The translations under genes and the position numbers were made by a program. From the NCBI GenBank assembly GCA_020444045.1, contig JAHLLS010000024.1:1-64000 (forward strand): a stretch of 64,000 bases of DNA, given 5' to 3'. The stretch comes from Deltaproteobacteria bacterium. GTDB taxonomy: Bacteria; Desulfobacterota; Desulfobacteria; Desulfobacterales; UBA5852. The notes below the pieces were generated by a model, which was not told the DNA's origin, did no database searches, and was given only the letters and a program-made list of their open reading frames with translations. Shown here one piece after another: positions 50,805 to 59,908 of the stretch; within the stretch, counting starts at the first letter, position 1, and every line of letters begins with the position of its first letter.

Positions 50805-50968
50805 ACGGCTTGGTAAAACGTTCAAGATACGGCGCGCAAGTTTCGAGGCGTGAGGCGTACTTATCGTACGCCGCAGCGACTTCGAAATACCGCAATCGCG
50901 GGGGCCGAAGGCCGCGCAACGCAGAGACTTGTCCGCCTCTGGCGGATTGGACGTTTTTACCAAGCCGT
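50805..50968. mobile_element. MITE-like element with terminal inverted repeats
   Basis: A 164-bp segment with near-identical ends: ACGGCTTGGTAAAACGTT on the left and, read on the minus strand, ACGGCTTGGTAAAAACGT on the right (14 matched bases, then one extra A). The interior has a perfect GGCGTAC/GTACGCC hairpin and no coding capacity. Its right end coincides with the last base of the hemW stop codon. No target duplication is obvious. The rest of the gap (50630-50804) shows nothing. Confidence 0.65.
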
Positions 50969-52104
50969 CACAGTTCGGCAGCGAACCGCGCGCTGATGCT
51001 GTTGTGGTAGCGCATGCCTCTCATGGTCAGGGCGCAGCGGCCCGGAAGATTCGCCAGGCACCCCTCCTCGCTCAACTGGTTGAGCAGCCGGCCGAACGTG
51101 GCCTGTACCGAGAGGTGAAAGCGCTGCTCAAAATCCACGATGGAAAATCCCTCTTTTAACCGCAGACCAAGCAGCAACGCCTCCAGCACCTGCTGCTCCC
51201 GGGACAGGACTTCCCGTCCGTCTTCCGGCCGCCGGTCCTGGGCCAGGCGCTGCATGTAGATGTCCAGATCGGCGATATTCCATGACCGTGTGTTTCCCCG
51301 GTAGGAATGGGCGGACGGCCCGAACCCCAGGTAGGGTTCAAAATGCCAGTATTTCATATTGTGACGGGAGCGGAAGTCCGGTGTGCGGGCGAAGTTGGAA
51401 ATCTCGTAGTGGTCGTAACCGTGCCTTGAGAGAAAGGCAGCCGTAGTCTCGAACATATCCACCACGCGGCTTTCCTCCAGCGGTGCCAACCGCCCCCGTT
51501 CTAAATCGCATGTCATGGGGGTTCCGGGTTCAAAGGTCAAGATATAACAGGAGAGGTGCTCGGGCCGGTAGTGGAGGGCCTGCTCCAGATCGCTCACCCA
51601 GCCGGCCAATGTCTGACCGGGAAGGCCGTAGATCAGGTCCACGCCCAGGTTGCGAAAACCGGCCGCACGGGCCTGGTCAATCACAGCGCCAGCCTCAGCA
51701 CGGTTGTGGATTCGCCACAGAAAACGAAGCGCATCGTCCCGGAACGACTGCACGCCGATATTCAGACGATTCACACCGATCTTCCGCAGGCGCGTCAAGC
51801 CATCGAGACCAACAGCGCCGGGATTAGTCTCCAGGGTAACTTCGACGTCGGCCAAAAGATTGAAGTGGGTCTGCACCGCGTCCAGCACATCAGCGACCGC
51901 TGAGGGGGATAAAAGCGAAGGGGTCCCGCCACCGAAATACACGGTGTTGACCACCATTTCCGGCGCGGCGCGAAGTGCTATCTCGCGGTGCAGCGCCGCC
52001 AGAAAGGCGGCCAGATGATCCCCCCCGGTGACAGAATAGAAATCACAGTAGGGGCATTTGCGCTTGCAAAAAGGAATGTGAAAGTAGAGTCCGGCCGGCG
52101 GCAT
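50968..52104 (-). CDS. hemW: HemW-like heme chaperone / radical SAM protein
   Basis: A 378-residue radical SAM protein. The [4Fe-4S] motif CxxxCxxC is in FHIPFCKRKCPYCDFYS at the N-terminus. VYFGGGTPSLL, TLETNPG, RLNIGVQSF and LIYGLPGQTLAGW follow, and a HemN-type C-terminal domain ends the chain. It lacks the extra upstream residues of true coproporphyrinogen oxidases, so HemW, a heme-transfer chaperone, is the better name. The start was set at the ATG at 52104 with GGAG six bases before; a GTG is 18 bases earlier. Its stop codon's last base is the end of the MITE-like element. Confidence 0.9.
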   Translation of the reverse strand: MPPAGLYFHIPFCKRKCPYCDFYSVTGGDHLAAFLAALHREIALRAAPEMVVNTVYFGGGTPSLLSPSAVADVLDAVQTHFNLLADVEVTLETNPGAVGLDGLTRLRKIGVNRLNIGVQSFRDDALRFLWRIHNRAEAGAVIDQARAAGFRNLGVDLIYGLPGQTLAGWVSDLEQALHYRPEHLSCYILTFEPGTPMTCDLERGRLAPLEESRVVDMFETTAAFLSRHGYDHYEISNFARTPDFRSRHNMKYWHFEPYLGFGPSAHSYRGNTRSWNIADLDIYMQRLAQDRRPEDGREVLSREQQVLEALLLGLRLKEGFSIVDFEQRFHLSVQATFGRLLNQLSEEGCLANLPGRCALTMRGMRYHNSISARFAAEL

Positions 52105-52247
52105 CGCCTGCTCCGCGCACACGCTACAATGTGCGGTTGTACTCGATTGCTTCGCCTTACATCACATCCCGAATAGCCATGAATCATGCCCGTTCAGTGG
52201 CGACGCCATCGCGTGCAGGGAGAACGGCCACCGGTCACGGGCCACGG

Positions 52248-52793
52248 CTATCGTTTGTGGGACGCACCCAGCGCAATGCCGAGATCCAGGGCTTTCTGAT
52301 TCATGTCCACAAACCCGGAAGGAATGCGTTCCTTGAGAACCGCCATGATGGATGCCGGCTGAACCAGATCGGTCAGGGCCACCACCGCCCCCAACATGCA
52401 GATGTTGAACACGATGGGTTTGCCGATCTCGTCCATCACCGTCTGGTACAAGGGAAGCTCGACCTGCCAGGCGTCCACCTTGCGTTCCTGCTTGACGAAG
52501 CGGCTATCCGTCAAAAGCAGTCCGCCCGGGCGAATGATGGGAGCATACGAAGTGTAGGACTCCTGGGTCAGACACACCAGCATGTTGGGCTGAATGACCT
52601 TGGGAAAGTTGATCTCTTCTTCAGAAATAATGATGTCGGAACGGGTCGATCCGCCCCGGGCCGCCGCCCCATAGGCCTGGGACTGGGTGGCATTGAGCCC
52701 CTCGTAGATGACGGCGGCTTCGGCAAAAATGATGGCTGCGGTTATGACACCCTGGCCGCCGGAACCGGTGAATACCATCCGCATTCTTTCCAT
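52248..52793 (-). CDS. korC: 2-oxoacid:ferredoxin oxidoreductase gamma subunit
   Basis: A 181-residue gamma subunit of a 2-oxoglutarate-type ferredoxin oxidoreductase. MVFTGSGGQGVITAAIIFAEAA and SQAYGAAARGGSTRSDIIIS are the family's signature segments and contribute to the CoA-binding side. The enzyme makes succinyl-CoA from 2-oxoglutarate with reduction of ferredoxin; this assignment over other 2-oxoacids rests on neighbour order and on resemblance of the alpha subunit. It starts six bases after korB. Ribosome-binding site is modest. Confidence 0.9.
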   Translation of the reverse strand: MERMRMVFTGSGGQGVITAAIIFAEAAVIYEGLNATQSQAYGAAARGGSTRSDIIISEEEINFPKVIQPNMLVCLTQESYTSYAPIIRPGGLLLTDSRFVKQERKVDAWQVELPLYQTVMDEIGKPIVFNICMLGAVVALTDLVQPASIMAVLKERIPSGFVDMNQKALDLGIALGASHKR

Positions 52794-52798
52794 GGGAA

Positions 52799-53599
52799 CT
52801 AACCTTTCATCGCCTGTTCAATGATTTTATCGTACTCACGGCAGTATTCCGGCGCTTCCTCTTGGACAAAGATGCCCCGCTCGATGAGATCGGGATTGTC
52901 TTTTTTCTTCGAAGACCCGATCGGCACGGTGATGTCCTTATAGTGCTCCATCATGTCGGCAGCCGCCCCCAGTTTGTTTTTGCGCCCGAAATGAGTCGGA
53001 CATTGGGAGAGAATCTCCACCACGCTGAAGCCTTCGTGCAAGATGGCCTGCTTGATCAGATCCGTGGCCTGCTGGGCGTGGAAGGTGGTGCTGCGCGCCA
53101 CGAAGGAGGCCCCGGCCGCCGTGGCCATCTTCACCACATCGAATTCCCGGTCGATGTTGCGGAAAGGCGCTGTGGTGGCGTTGATCCCCACCCCGCTCAT
53201 GGGTGAAAACTGCCCGCCCGTCATCCCGTAGATGCGGTTGTTCATGACAATGGCCGTGATGTCGATATTACGCCGGCAGGCATGAATAAAATGGTTCCCC
53301 CCAATGGCCAGGGCGTCGCCATCCCCCATGGGAACGATCACATTCAGCTCCGGTTTGGAGAGCTTGACCCCGGTGGCAAACGCCAGGGCCCTGCCGTGCA
53401 GCGTGTGCAGGGTGTGAAAATCCACATAGCCGGAAATGCGCGACGAGCAGCCGATGCCCGAGGCCATCACAATTTCGTTCTTGCTCATGCCCAGCTGCTC
53501 CACGGCCCGCAGCAGGCTGTTCAAAACCGTGCCGTGGCCGCATCCCGGGCACCACATGTGTGGAAAAAAGCGCTGGCGGAGATAATCATGCGTCGACAT
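52799..53599 (-). CDS. korB: 2-oxoacid:ferredoxin oxidoreductase beta subunit (thiamine diphosphate-binding)
   Basis: A 266-residue beta subunit that binds thiamine diphosphate: HMWCPGCGHGTVLNSLLRAV at the N-terminus, and GDGDALAIGGNHFIHACRRNIDITAIVMNNRIYGMTGGQ, which carries the GDG...NN motif for Mg-ThDP. No cysteine-rich ferredoxin domain is fused; electrons pass to the small ferredoxin subunit. AAGGGGG precedes the ATG. It starts two bases after the korA stop. Confidence 0.94.
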   Translation of the reverse strand: MSTHDYLRQRFFPHMWCPGCGHGTVLNSLLRAVEQLGMSKNEIVMASGIGCSSRISGYVDFHTLHTLHGRALAFATGVKLSKPELNVIVPMGDGDALAIGGNHFIHACRRNIDITAIVMNNRIYGMTGGQFSPMSGVGINATTAPFRNIDREFDVVKMATAAGASFVARSTTFHAQQATDLIKQAILHEGFSVVEILSQCPTHFGRKNKLGAAADMMEHYKDITVPIGSSKKKDNPDLIERGIFVQEEAPEYCREYDKIIEQAMKG

Positions 53600-53601
53600 G
53601 C

Positions 53602-54750
53602 TTATACCCCCTTTCCCTGGATGAGCCGCAGCAGTTTACGGATGTCCATCGGGGTGATGAATACACCGTCGATACGATTGGCCAGGAAAACGCGTTCCGG
53701 AAAATCCACCGCTTTTTTAACCTCCTGCATTACCTGCCCCATGTTCAATTCCACCACCACGACCGCTTCGGCACTGGCGCATTTCTCGCGGACGATGTCC
53801 TTGGGAAACGGCCACAAGGTCTGCAGTTCAAGCAACCCCAGGCGCTCCCCCCGCCGACGCCGGTTCTTCACCACGTGCAGGGCCGAACGGGCCGCCGAAC
53901 CGTAGGAGACCATCACGATTTCAGCATCCTCGAGGTGATGCTCCTTGTAGCGCGCCAACAGGTTGGTGCGGTTCTCAATTTTGTCCACCAGATGACGAAT
54001 CAGGCCATGCACCACACCAGGATCGGAAGACGGAAACCCCCACATATCGTGGTAGAGCCCGGTCACGTTGTAGCGGTGTACGTCGCCGAAGTCGCTCATG
54101 GGCAGCCGGCCGTCTTCCCGGGGCAGATAGGGATGGTAGTTGACCCCACCCTTGACTGACGTCCGCAGCCGTTCCACCAGAGGGATTTCCCCGGGTTCGG
54201 GCACCTCCAGTTTCTCCCGCATGTGCCCCACGATTTCATCAAACAGCAGGATCACCGGCGTGCGATAGGTCTCGGCCATGTTGAAGGCCTCGATGGTCAT
54301 GGCAAACACGTCCTGGTGGTTGGAGGCAGTCAGCGCGATAATGGCGTGGTCGCCATGGGTGCCCCAGCGGGCCTGCATCACGTCACCCTGACTGCCGTGG
54401 GTGGGAATGCCGGTGGAAGGTCCCCCCCGCTGGACATTGGTGATGACGCAGGGAATCTCCGCCATGACGGCGTAGCCCAGGGCTTCCTGCATGAGGGAAA
54501 AGCCCGGGCCGCTGGTGGCCGTCATCACTTTGTGGCCAGTCAGCGAAGCCCCGATGATCGCGGCCATAGAAGCGATTTCGTCTTCCATCTGAATAAACTT
54601 GCCCCCCGCCATCGGCAGGCGCCGGGCGAGCAGCTCGGCTATTTCCGTTGACGGTGTGATGGGATAGCCGGCGAAAAACTCCAGCCCGGCATACAGTGCC
54701 CCTTCCACACACGCCTCGTTGCCCTGAACGAATTTAACCTGAGTGCTCAT
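53602..54750 (-). CDS. korA: 2-oxoacid:ferredoxin oxidoreductase alpha subunit
   Basis: A 382-residue alpha subunit with VKFVQGNEACVEGALYAGLEFFAGYPITPSTEIAELLARRL and MEDEIASMAAIIGASLTGHKVMTATSGPGFSLMQEALG, the domain I pattern, then FDEIVGHMREKLEVPE. Domain II follows. The PITPSTEI form is typical of KorA and its relatives. The start was set at the ATG at 54750 with GAGGG upstream; it overlaps the korD stop in ATGA fashion, implying translational coupling. Confidence 0.94.
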   Translation of the reverse strand: MSTQVKFVQGNEACVEGALYAGLEFFAGYPITPSTEIAELLARRLPMAGGKFIQMEDEIASMAAIIGASLTGHKVMTATSGPGFSLMQEALGYAVMAEIPCVITNVQRGGPSTGIPTHGSQGDVMQARWGTHGDHAIIALTASNHQDVFAMTIEAFNMAETYRTPVILLFDEIVGHMREKLEVPEPGEIPLVERLRTSVKGGVNYHPYLPREDGRLPMSDFGDVHRYNVTGLYHDMWGFPSSDPGVVHGLIRHLVDKIENRTNLLARYKEHHLEDAEIVMVSYGSAARSALHVVKNRRRRGERLGLLELQTLWPFPKDIVREKCASAEAVVVVELNMGQVMQEVKKAVDFPERVFLANRIDGVFITPMDIRKLLRLIQGKGV

Positions 54751-54965
54751 GATCCGCCCTCTTCGGTTTCGATTTCGATGGCAAGGTCCGGACATCGGAT
54801 CTCGCAAAGTTTACAGGCGATGCAGTCTTCCGGCCGGGCTGCAAACACTTTGTCCATTTCATCCAGCTCCAGAACATTCTTGGGGCAGAAGTGAACGCAG
54901 ATGCCGCACCCTTTGCACCAATCCCTGTCGATATGATGCTGTTTCAGTTTCTTCTTTTTAGCCAT
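54747..54965 (-). CDS. korD: 2-oxoacid:ferredoxin oxidoreductase ferredoxin subunit
   Basis: A 72-residue 2[4Fe-4S] ferredoxin subunit with a basic N-terminus (MAKKKKLKQHH), CKGCGICVHFCPKNVLEL and CIACKLCEIRCPDLAIEI, both clusters complete. It carries electrons from the ThDP site to the cell's ferredoxin. TAGGAGAATGCTGG precedes the ATG. First gene of the korDABC operon; the order delta-alpha-beta-gamma is usual for this enzyme in sulfate reducers and others. Confidence 0.95.
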   Translation of the reverse strand: MAKKKKLKQHHIDRDWCKGCGICVHFCPKNVLELDEMDKVFAARPEDCIACKLCEIRCPDLAIEIETEEGGS

Positions 54966-55192
54966 CCAGCATTCTCCTAAACCGTAGGATATCCAAAGCG
55001 TAAGCTGTTTTGATCGTTAACGAGGCCGCCACGGGTGACCCCTCCTGGCCCGCCCCTCTTAGTGAGTCCCATAAACTTTGTCAAGGAAAACCGGCAAAAA
55101 CAAACCACCCCCAGGAAAAGTTCAACCTACTGAATATATATAGTTATTTATGTTTTAAGGGACCATTCTTCCGTCGGTTTTATCGCCAGCGA

Positions 55193-57937
55193 TCAGGCCT
55201 TCATGAGTTTGCGCAACACAAACGGTAAAATGCCGCCATGCCGGAAATAATCGACCTCGACCTCCGAGTCGAGTCGGGCCAATACGTTAAAGTTGATGAC
55301 CGTGCCATCCACTTTTTCCGCCTTGACCCGCAGGGTTTTGCGGGGTTGAATGTCTTCGATGCCGGTAATGGCAAAAACTTCGTCGCCAGCAAGTCCCAGG
55401 CCCTCGATGCTGTCTCCCTCCTCGAACACCAGCGGCAGCACCCCCATGCCCACCAGGTTGCTGCGATGGATGCGTTCGAAAGATTGGGTGATAACGGCGC
55501 GCACCCCGAGAAGGTTGGACCCCTTGGCCGCCCAGTCACGCGACGAACCGGTGCCATATTCCTTGCCGCCCAGCACCACCAGCGGCGTGCCTTCCTTCTT
55601 ATAGGCCATGGCGGCCTCGTACATGGTGGTTTCGTCGCCCTGGGGAAATTTCAAGGTAAAACTGCCTTCCTTTGCCCCCACCAGCCGGTTCTTGAGGCGA
55701 ATGTTGCCGAAGGTGCCCCGCATCATCACTTCGTGGTTACCCCGACGGGAGCCATAGGAGTTGAACTGGGCCACATCGACCCCTTGTGCCACCAGGTATT
55801 GCCCGGCCGGATAGGCTTCGGGAATGGCGCCGGCCGGCGAAATATGATCGGTGGTCACGGTATCGCCCAGCACCGCCAGGGCCCGCGCGCCCTTGATGTC
55901 GGTCGGCGGATCCGGTTCAATTGTGAAGTTCTCGAAATAAGGTGGATTCTTGATATAAGTCGATTGGTCATTCCAGGTATAGGTCATGGATTTGACATCG
56001 GGCAGTTCCGCCCAGAACTCGTCGCCGTCAAAAATACGGCCGTACTCTATTTCGTAGAATTCTTCTTTCAGGTGGGCGTTGACCAGTTCCTCGATCTCCT
56101 CGTTGGTGGGCCAGATGTCGTCCAGGTAAACCGGTTCGCCATTGGGATCGATCCCCACGGGTTCGAAGGTCAGGTCCACGTCGATATGGCCGGCCAGGGC
56201 AAACACCACCACCAGCATGGGGGACATCAGAAAGTTGGATTGGATGCGCTGGTGGATGCGGGCCTCGAAATTGCGGTTGCCGGAAAGCACCGAGGCCACA
56301 TTGAGGTCGTTTTCCACGATACAGTTTTCGATAACCGGGTCCAGCGGACCGCTATTCCCAATACATGTGGTGCAGCCGAAGCCCGCCAGGTGGAACCCCA
56401 GGCCTTCAAGATACGGCATCATCCCGGCGGCCTCCAGGTATTGAATCACGACCTTGGAACCCGGGGCCAAAGAGGTCTTGACGTGGGCGGGCACTTTCAA
56501 ACCGCGCGCCAGCGCTTTTTTCGCCAGCAGCCCGGCTCCCAGCAGCACAAACGGATTCGAGGTGTTGGTGCATGAGGTAATCGCGGCAATCACGACCGAA
56601 CCGCTGCGCAGCCGGACCGGCGTGCCGTGCAGGTCAAGATCACAGGCGCCGTCCGAAACCGGATGGCATTTGGTCATGCGCGCGGTCTGTGTGCCGGACT
56701 CTTCATGAAACTGCGAGACGCGAGCCATGTCTTCATCGCGATTGTAGTCGCATCCCAGGATGTCTGCAAATTTGGACTTGAGATCCTTAAGGACGATGCG
56801 GTCCTGGGGCCGCGCCGGACCCGAAACACAGGGCTCCACCGTGGCCAGATCAAAGGTCAGGACGTCGCTGTATTCAGCCGTGTCTTCGCCGGTGTAGAAA
56901 AGACCGTTCTTGCGGGTGTAGGCCTCCACCAGTTCGGCCTGGTCGCTGCGATTGGTCGCCCGCAGGTATTCGATGGTTTTTTCATCTACCGGGAAAATAC
57001 CCAGTGTAGCACCGTATTCCGGTGTCATGTTGGAAATGGTGGCGCGGTCCGGCACCGTCAACTTCTTCAGCCCGGGCCCGAAATATTCGACGAATTTCTC
57101 CACCACGCCATATTCGCGCAGCATCTGGGTCACCGTCAGGACCAGGTCCGTGGCGGTGACCCCCGGCCGCAGGGCACCCGTGAACTTGACCCCGATCACC
57201 TGGGGAATAGACATGTAGTAAGGCTGACCCAGCATGACGGCTTCGGCCTCTATGCCACCGACGCCCCATCCCATGACACCCAGAGCATCGATCATGGTGG
57301 TGTGGGAATCCAGCCCCACCAGGGTATCCGGGTAGGCCAGCCAGCCTTCCGCCGTCTCTTCGCCGATGACCACGCGCCCCAGATTCTCCAGGTTGACCTG
57401 ATGGCAGATGCCCGAACGTGGCGGCACGACCTTGAAGTCATCGAAACTCTGCTGGGCCCATTTGAGAAAGGCATAGCGCTCACCGTTGCGCTCGTATTCT
57501 TTAGCCACGTTTTTGACCACGGCATTGTGGGTGCCGAAATAATCCACCTGGACGGAATGGTCGATCACCAGTTCCACCGGCACCAAAGGATTGATCTTGG
57601 CCGGATCACCTCCCTGCTGGGCCATGGCATCGCGCATGGCCGCCAGATCCACCACGGCCGGCACGCCGGTAAAATCCTGCATGAGCACCCGGGCCGGATG
57701 ATAGGGGATTTCCACCGGTGCGTCGTATTGCTTCTGCCAGCCGGCAATCTGGCGCAGGTCCTCTTCACGCACCACCCGGCCGTCCATCTTGCGCAGCAGG
57801 TTCTCGGTAAGGATACGGATGGAAAACGGCAGGCGCTGGATATCGGCAATGCCGTCCGCTGCCAGTTTCAGGATGTCGAAATAGGTGTACCGGCGGCCGC
57901 TGACCTCGATCGTTCCGGTAAAGGCTTCTTTTTGCAT
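55193..57937 (-). CDS. acnA: Aconitate hydratase (AcnA type)
   Basis: A 914-residue aconitase that interconverts citrate and isocitrate through a [4Fe-4S] cluster. The cluster cysteines are in SCTNTSNPFVLLGAG and GFGCTTCIGNSGPL. Substrate-binding pieces include VGLDSHTTMIDALGVMGWGVGGIEAE near residue 200 and the C-terminal swivel domain with YGTGSSRDWAAKG. Length and layout are those of the AcnA/IRP-like class. AGGGGGAGCC precedes the ATG. It lies 82 bases after icd on the same strand, so the two form an operon feeding 2-oxoglutarate to korDABC. Confidence 0.96.
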   Translation of the reverse strand: MQKEAFTGTIEVSGRRYTYFDILKLAADGIADIQRLPFSIRILTENLLRKMDGRVVREEDLRQIAGWQKQYDAPVEIPYHPARVLMQDFTGVPAVVDLAAMRDAMAQQGGDPAKINPLVPVELVIDHSVQVDYFGTHNAVVKNVAKEYERNGERYAFLKWAQQSFDDFKVVPPRSGICHQVNLENLGRVVIGEETAEGWLAYPDTLVGLDSHTTMIDALGVMGWGVGGIEAEAVMLGQPYYMSIPQVIGVKFTGALRPGVTATDLVLTVTQMLREYGVVEKFVEYFGPGLKKLTVPDRATISNMTPEYGATLGIFPVDEKTIEYLRATNRSDQAELVEAYTRKNGLFYTGEDTAEYSDVLTFDLATVEPCVSGPARPQDRIVLKDLKSKFADILGCDYNRDEDMARVSQFHEESGTQTARMTKCHPVSDGACDLDLHGTPVRLRSGSVVIAAITSCTNTSNPFVLLGAGLLAKKALARGLKVPAHVKTSLAPGSKVVIQYLEAAGMMPYLEGLGFHLAGFGCTTCIGNSGPLDPVIENCIVENDLNVASVLSGNRNFEARIHQRIQSNFLMSPMLVVVFALAGHIDVDLTFEPVGIDPNGEPVYLDDIWPTNEEIEELVNAHLKEEFYEIEYGRIFDGDEFWAELPDVKSMTYTWNDQSTYIKNPPYFENFTIEPDPPTDIKGARALAVLGDTVTTDHISPAGAIPEAYPAGQYLVAQGVDVAQFNSYGSRRGNHEVMMRGTFGNIRLKNRLVGAKEGSFTLKFPQGDETTMYEAAMAYKKEGTPLVVLGGKEYGTGSSRDWAAKGSNLLGVRAVITQSFERIHRSNLVGMGVLPLVFEEGDSIEGLGLAGDEVFAITGIEDIQPRKTLRVKAEKVDGTVINFNVLARLDSEVEVDYFRHGGILPFVLRKLMKA

Positions 57938-58019
57938 GGCTCCCCCTTGTCGTCATAAAATCCTTGTGGTGGCAACATCGGTTTCGTCAAACCGGCGGTC
58001 CGGTTTCCCGGCCCTGCCG

Positions 58020-59249
58020 TCACGCGGGCATGCGCTCCACCACAATTTCGGCAAAGCGTGAACAGGCCACCTCGGTGCTGCCCTCCATCTGGCGGGCCAG
58101 ATCGTAGGTCACCTGCTTGGCGTTGATGGCCCCGATCACGCCCTGGCGCACCGCTTCGGCCGCTTCCGGCCAGCCGAGATGATCCAGCATCATGGCCCCC
58201 GAAAGGATCAACGAACCGGGGTTGATCTTGTCCAGGCCGGCATATTTGGGGGCCGTCCCATGCGTCGCCTCGAAAAGCGCGTAGCCATCGCCGATATTGG
58301 CCCCGGGCGCCATGCCGAGACCGCCGGCCATGGCCGCCAGGGCATCGGAAATGTAGTCGCCGTTTAAATTGGGCATGGCCAGAACATCATACTCCGCCGG
58401 CCGCAACAGGATCTGCTGGAACATGGCATCCGCGATGCGGTCCTTGATCACCACGCGTCCGGCCGGGGCCTGGCCGTCGTATTTTTCCCACACGTCTTCT
58501 TCCGTCACGATCCGATCCCCGAAGACTTCCCGGGCCACTTCATAACCCCATGTGCGAAAGGCGCCTTCCGTAAATTTCATAATATTGCCCTTGTGGACAA
58601 TGGTCACACTGGGGCGCTGATGATCCAGCGCATACTGCACGGCCATTTTCACCAGGCGCCGCGTGCCGAAACGGCTGATGGGCTTGATGCCGATACCCGA
58701 CCCGGCCCGGATCCGTCGTCCCTCTTCCCGGTCGATGAAGTCGATCAATTTTTTGGCCATGGGAGAATCCGCTTCCCATTCGTATCCGATGTAAACGTCT
58801 TCGGTGTTTTCCCGGAACACCACCATGTCCACATTTTCCGGGGCCTTTATGGGGCTCGGAATGCCGGCGATGTAGCGCACCGGGCGCACGCAGGCGTAGA
58901 GATCGAGCACCTGACGCAATTGGACGTTGACACTGCGGATGCCACCGCCCACCGGTGTGGTCAGCGGGCCCTTGATGGCCACCCGATAGGTCCGGATCGC
59001 TTCCAGGGTGGCCTCCGGCAGCCATTCGCCGGTGTCGTTGAAGGCTTTTTCGCCGGCCATCACTTCCAGCCAGTCGATGGCGTGAGCGCCGCTGTAGGCT
59101 TTCGCCACGGCCGCGTCCAAAACAAGGCAGGTTGCCCGCCAGATGTCCGGCCCCGTGCCGTCGCCCTCGATAAAGGGGATGGTCGGGTTGTCCGGGACGA
59201 TCAGTTGACCGTCTTGCGTCATCGATATTTTTTTTCCGTTCGTCGTCAT
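58020..59249 (-). CDS. icd: NADP-dependent isocitrate dehydrogenase
   Basis: A 409-residue homodimeric enzyme converting isocitrate to 2-oxoglutarate and CO2. Substrate site: TPVGGGIRSVNVQLRQ (the Ser is the residue phosphorylated in E. coli) and VVFRENTEDVYIGYEW. NADP specificity is shown by THGTAPKYAGLDKINPGS, with the Lys-Tyr pair that contacts the 2'-phosphate. The start was set at the ATG at 59249, with GGAG six bases upstream; one 12 bases earlier is possible. First gene of icd-acnA. Confidence 0.96.
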   Translation of the reverse strand: MTTNGKKISMTQDGQLIVPDNPTIPFIEGDGTGPDIWRATCLVLDAAVAKAYSGAHAIDWLEVMAGEKAFNDTGEWLPEATLEAIRTYRVAIKGPLTTPVGGGIRSVNVQLRQVLDLYACVRPVRYIAGIPSPIKAPENVDMVVFRENTEDVYIGYEWEADSPMAKKLIDFIDREEGRRIRAGSGIGIKPISRFGTRRLVKMAVQYALDHQRPSVTIVHKGNIMKFTEGAFRTWGYEVAREVFGDRIVTEEDVWEKYDGQAPAGRVVIKDRIADAMFQQILLRPAEYDVLAMPNLNGDYISDALAAMAGGLGMAPGANIGDGYALFEATHGTAPKYAGLDKINPGSLILSGAMMLDHLGWPEAAEAVRQGVIGAINAKQVTYDLARQMEGSTEVACSRFAEIVVERMPA

Positions 59250-59767
59250 GGCGCTCTCCATCCTTCATTTTCGCTCCGCTGTCGAACCACAATCAGCAGA
59301 TAGATAATAATTACCCTATCTATAAAACAGGAATTGGCTACACCTGCAAGTCAATTAGTGATGTTAGCCGCCAACGTTCCGTAAAGGTCTATGCCTTATC
59401 TACCGGACGATAGCTAAAATTTTGATTCGCTTATCAATTTGGCCCGACTTCAGCCCGGTGGGCAAGGCCGCTTCAGCTGGCCGGCCAGTCCATGCCAAGA
59501 CGATGGGAGGCCGGCGCCGGAAGGCCAAGCCCCGGACCGTCCGAGGACGTAAGCCTGACCGGGCAATGTCCTCCAACTCGGTAATTTTGCCGAGCGCCTC
59601 GAATTGTACGGCAGCCTGCGCCGCAACAAGGAAACGCTGAAGGGCCCCCCTTGCGAACTGACCGCGTACGGCGGGGCGTTCCCAATGAGAAATAACGGAC
59701 CCTACGACCACGGGCCTCAATGACCGCATGAAGGTCCCGCACCCGAACCGCGACCGCGTGCTCATTC
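59250..59767. other. Intergenic decay region upstream of icd
   Basis: About 520 bases with overlapping but unconvincing frames. A promoter for icd should lie at its lower end (AT-rich stretch near 59300-59340). The upper part adjoins the HTH remnant at 59768 and is probably the rest of the same dead gene, but I find no other recognisable piece of it. Confidence 0.4.
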
Positions 59768-59877
59768 ATAGAAGCATTTGAGCGGTGCCTCTATCACTGG
59801 AACCGGACCGCCATAACGCTTGGTATCAGCCGAACGACGCTATGGCCCAAGGCCAGGGGATCCGGCCTCGTCACTGA
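59768..59877 (+). pseudogene. Fis-type HTH remnant of a sigma-54 activator
   Basis: The plus-strand frame reads IEAFERCLYHWNRTAITLGI, SRTTLWPKARGSGLV. This is the C-terminal Fis-like helix-turn-helix typical of NtrC-family activators (compare the usual NRTRAAELLGISRTTLWRK form), with a proline breaking the last helix and no AAA+ part in frame upstream. It lies beside tctA, whose operon has a sigma-54-like promoter, so it may be the remains of an earlier regulator. Confidence 0.45.
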
Positions 59878-59908
59878 TAAGAAAAAATATGCAGCCGTAC
59901 CTGTATAC

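Noticed and set aside
55238..57958. Long plus-strand frames (445 and 443 codons) opposite aconitase
   Set aside because: Antisense shadows of acnA, with the same biased composition and no motifs.
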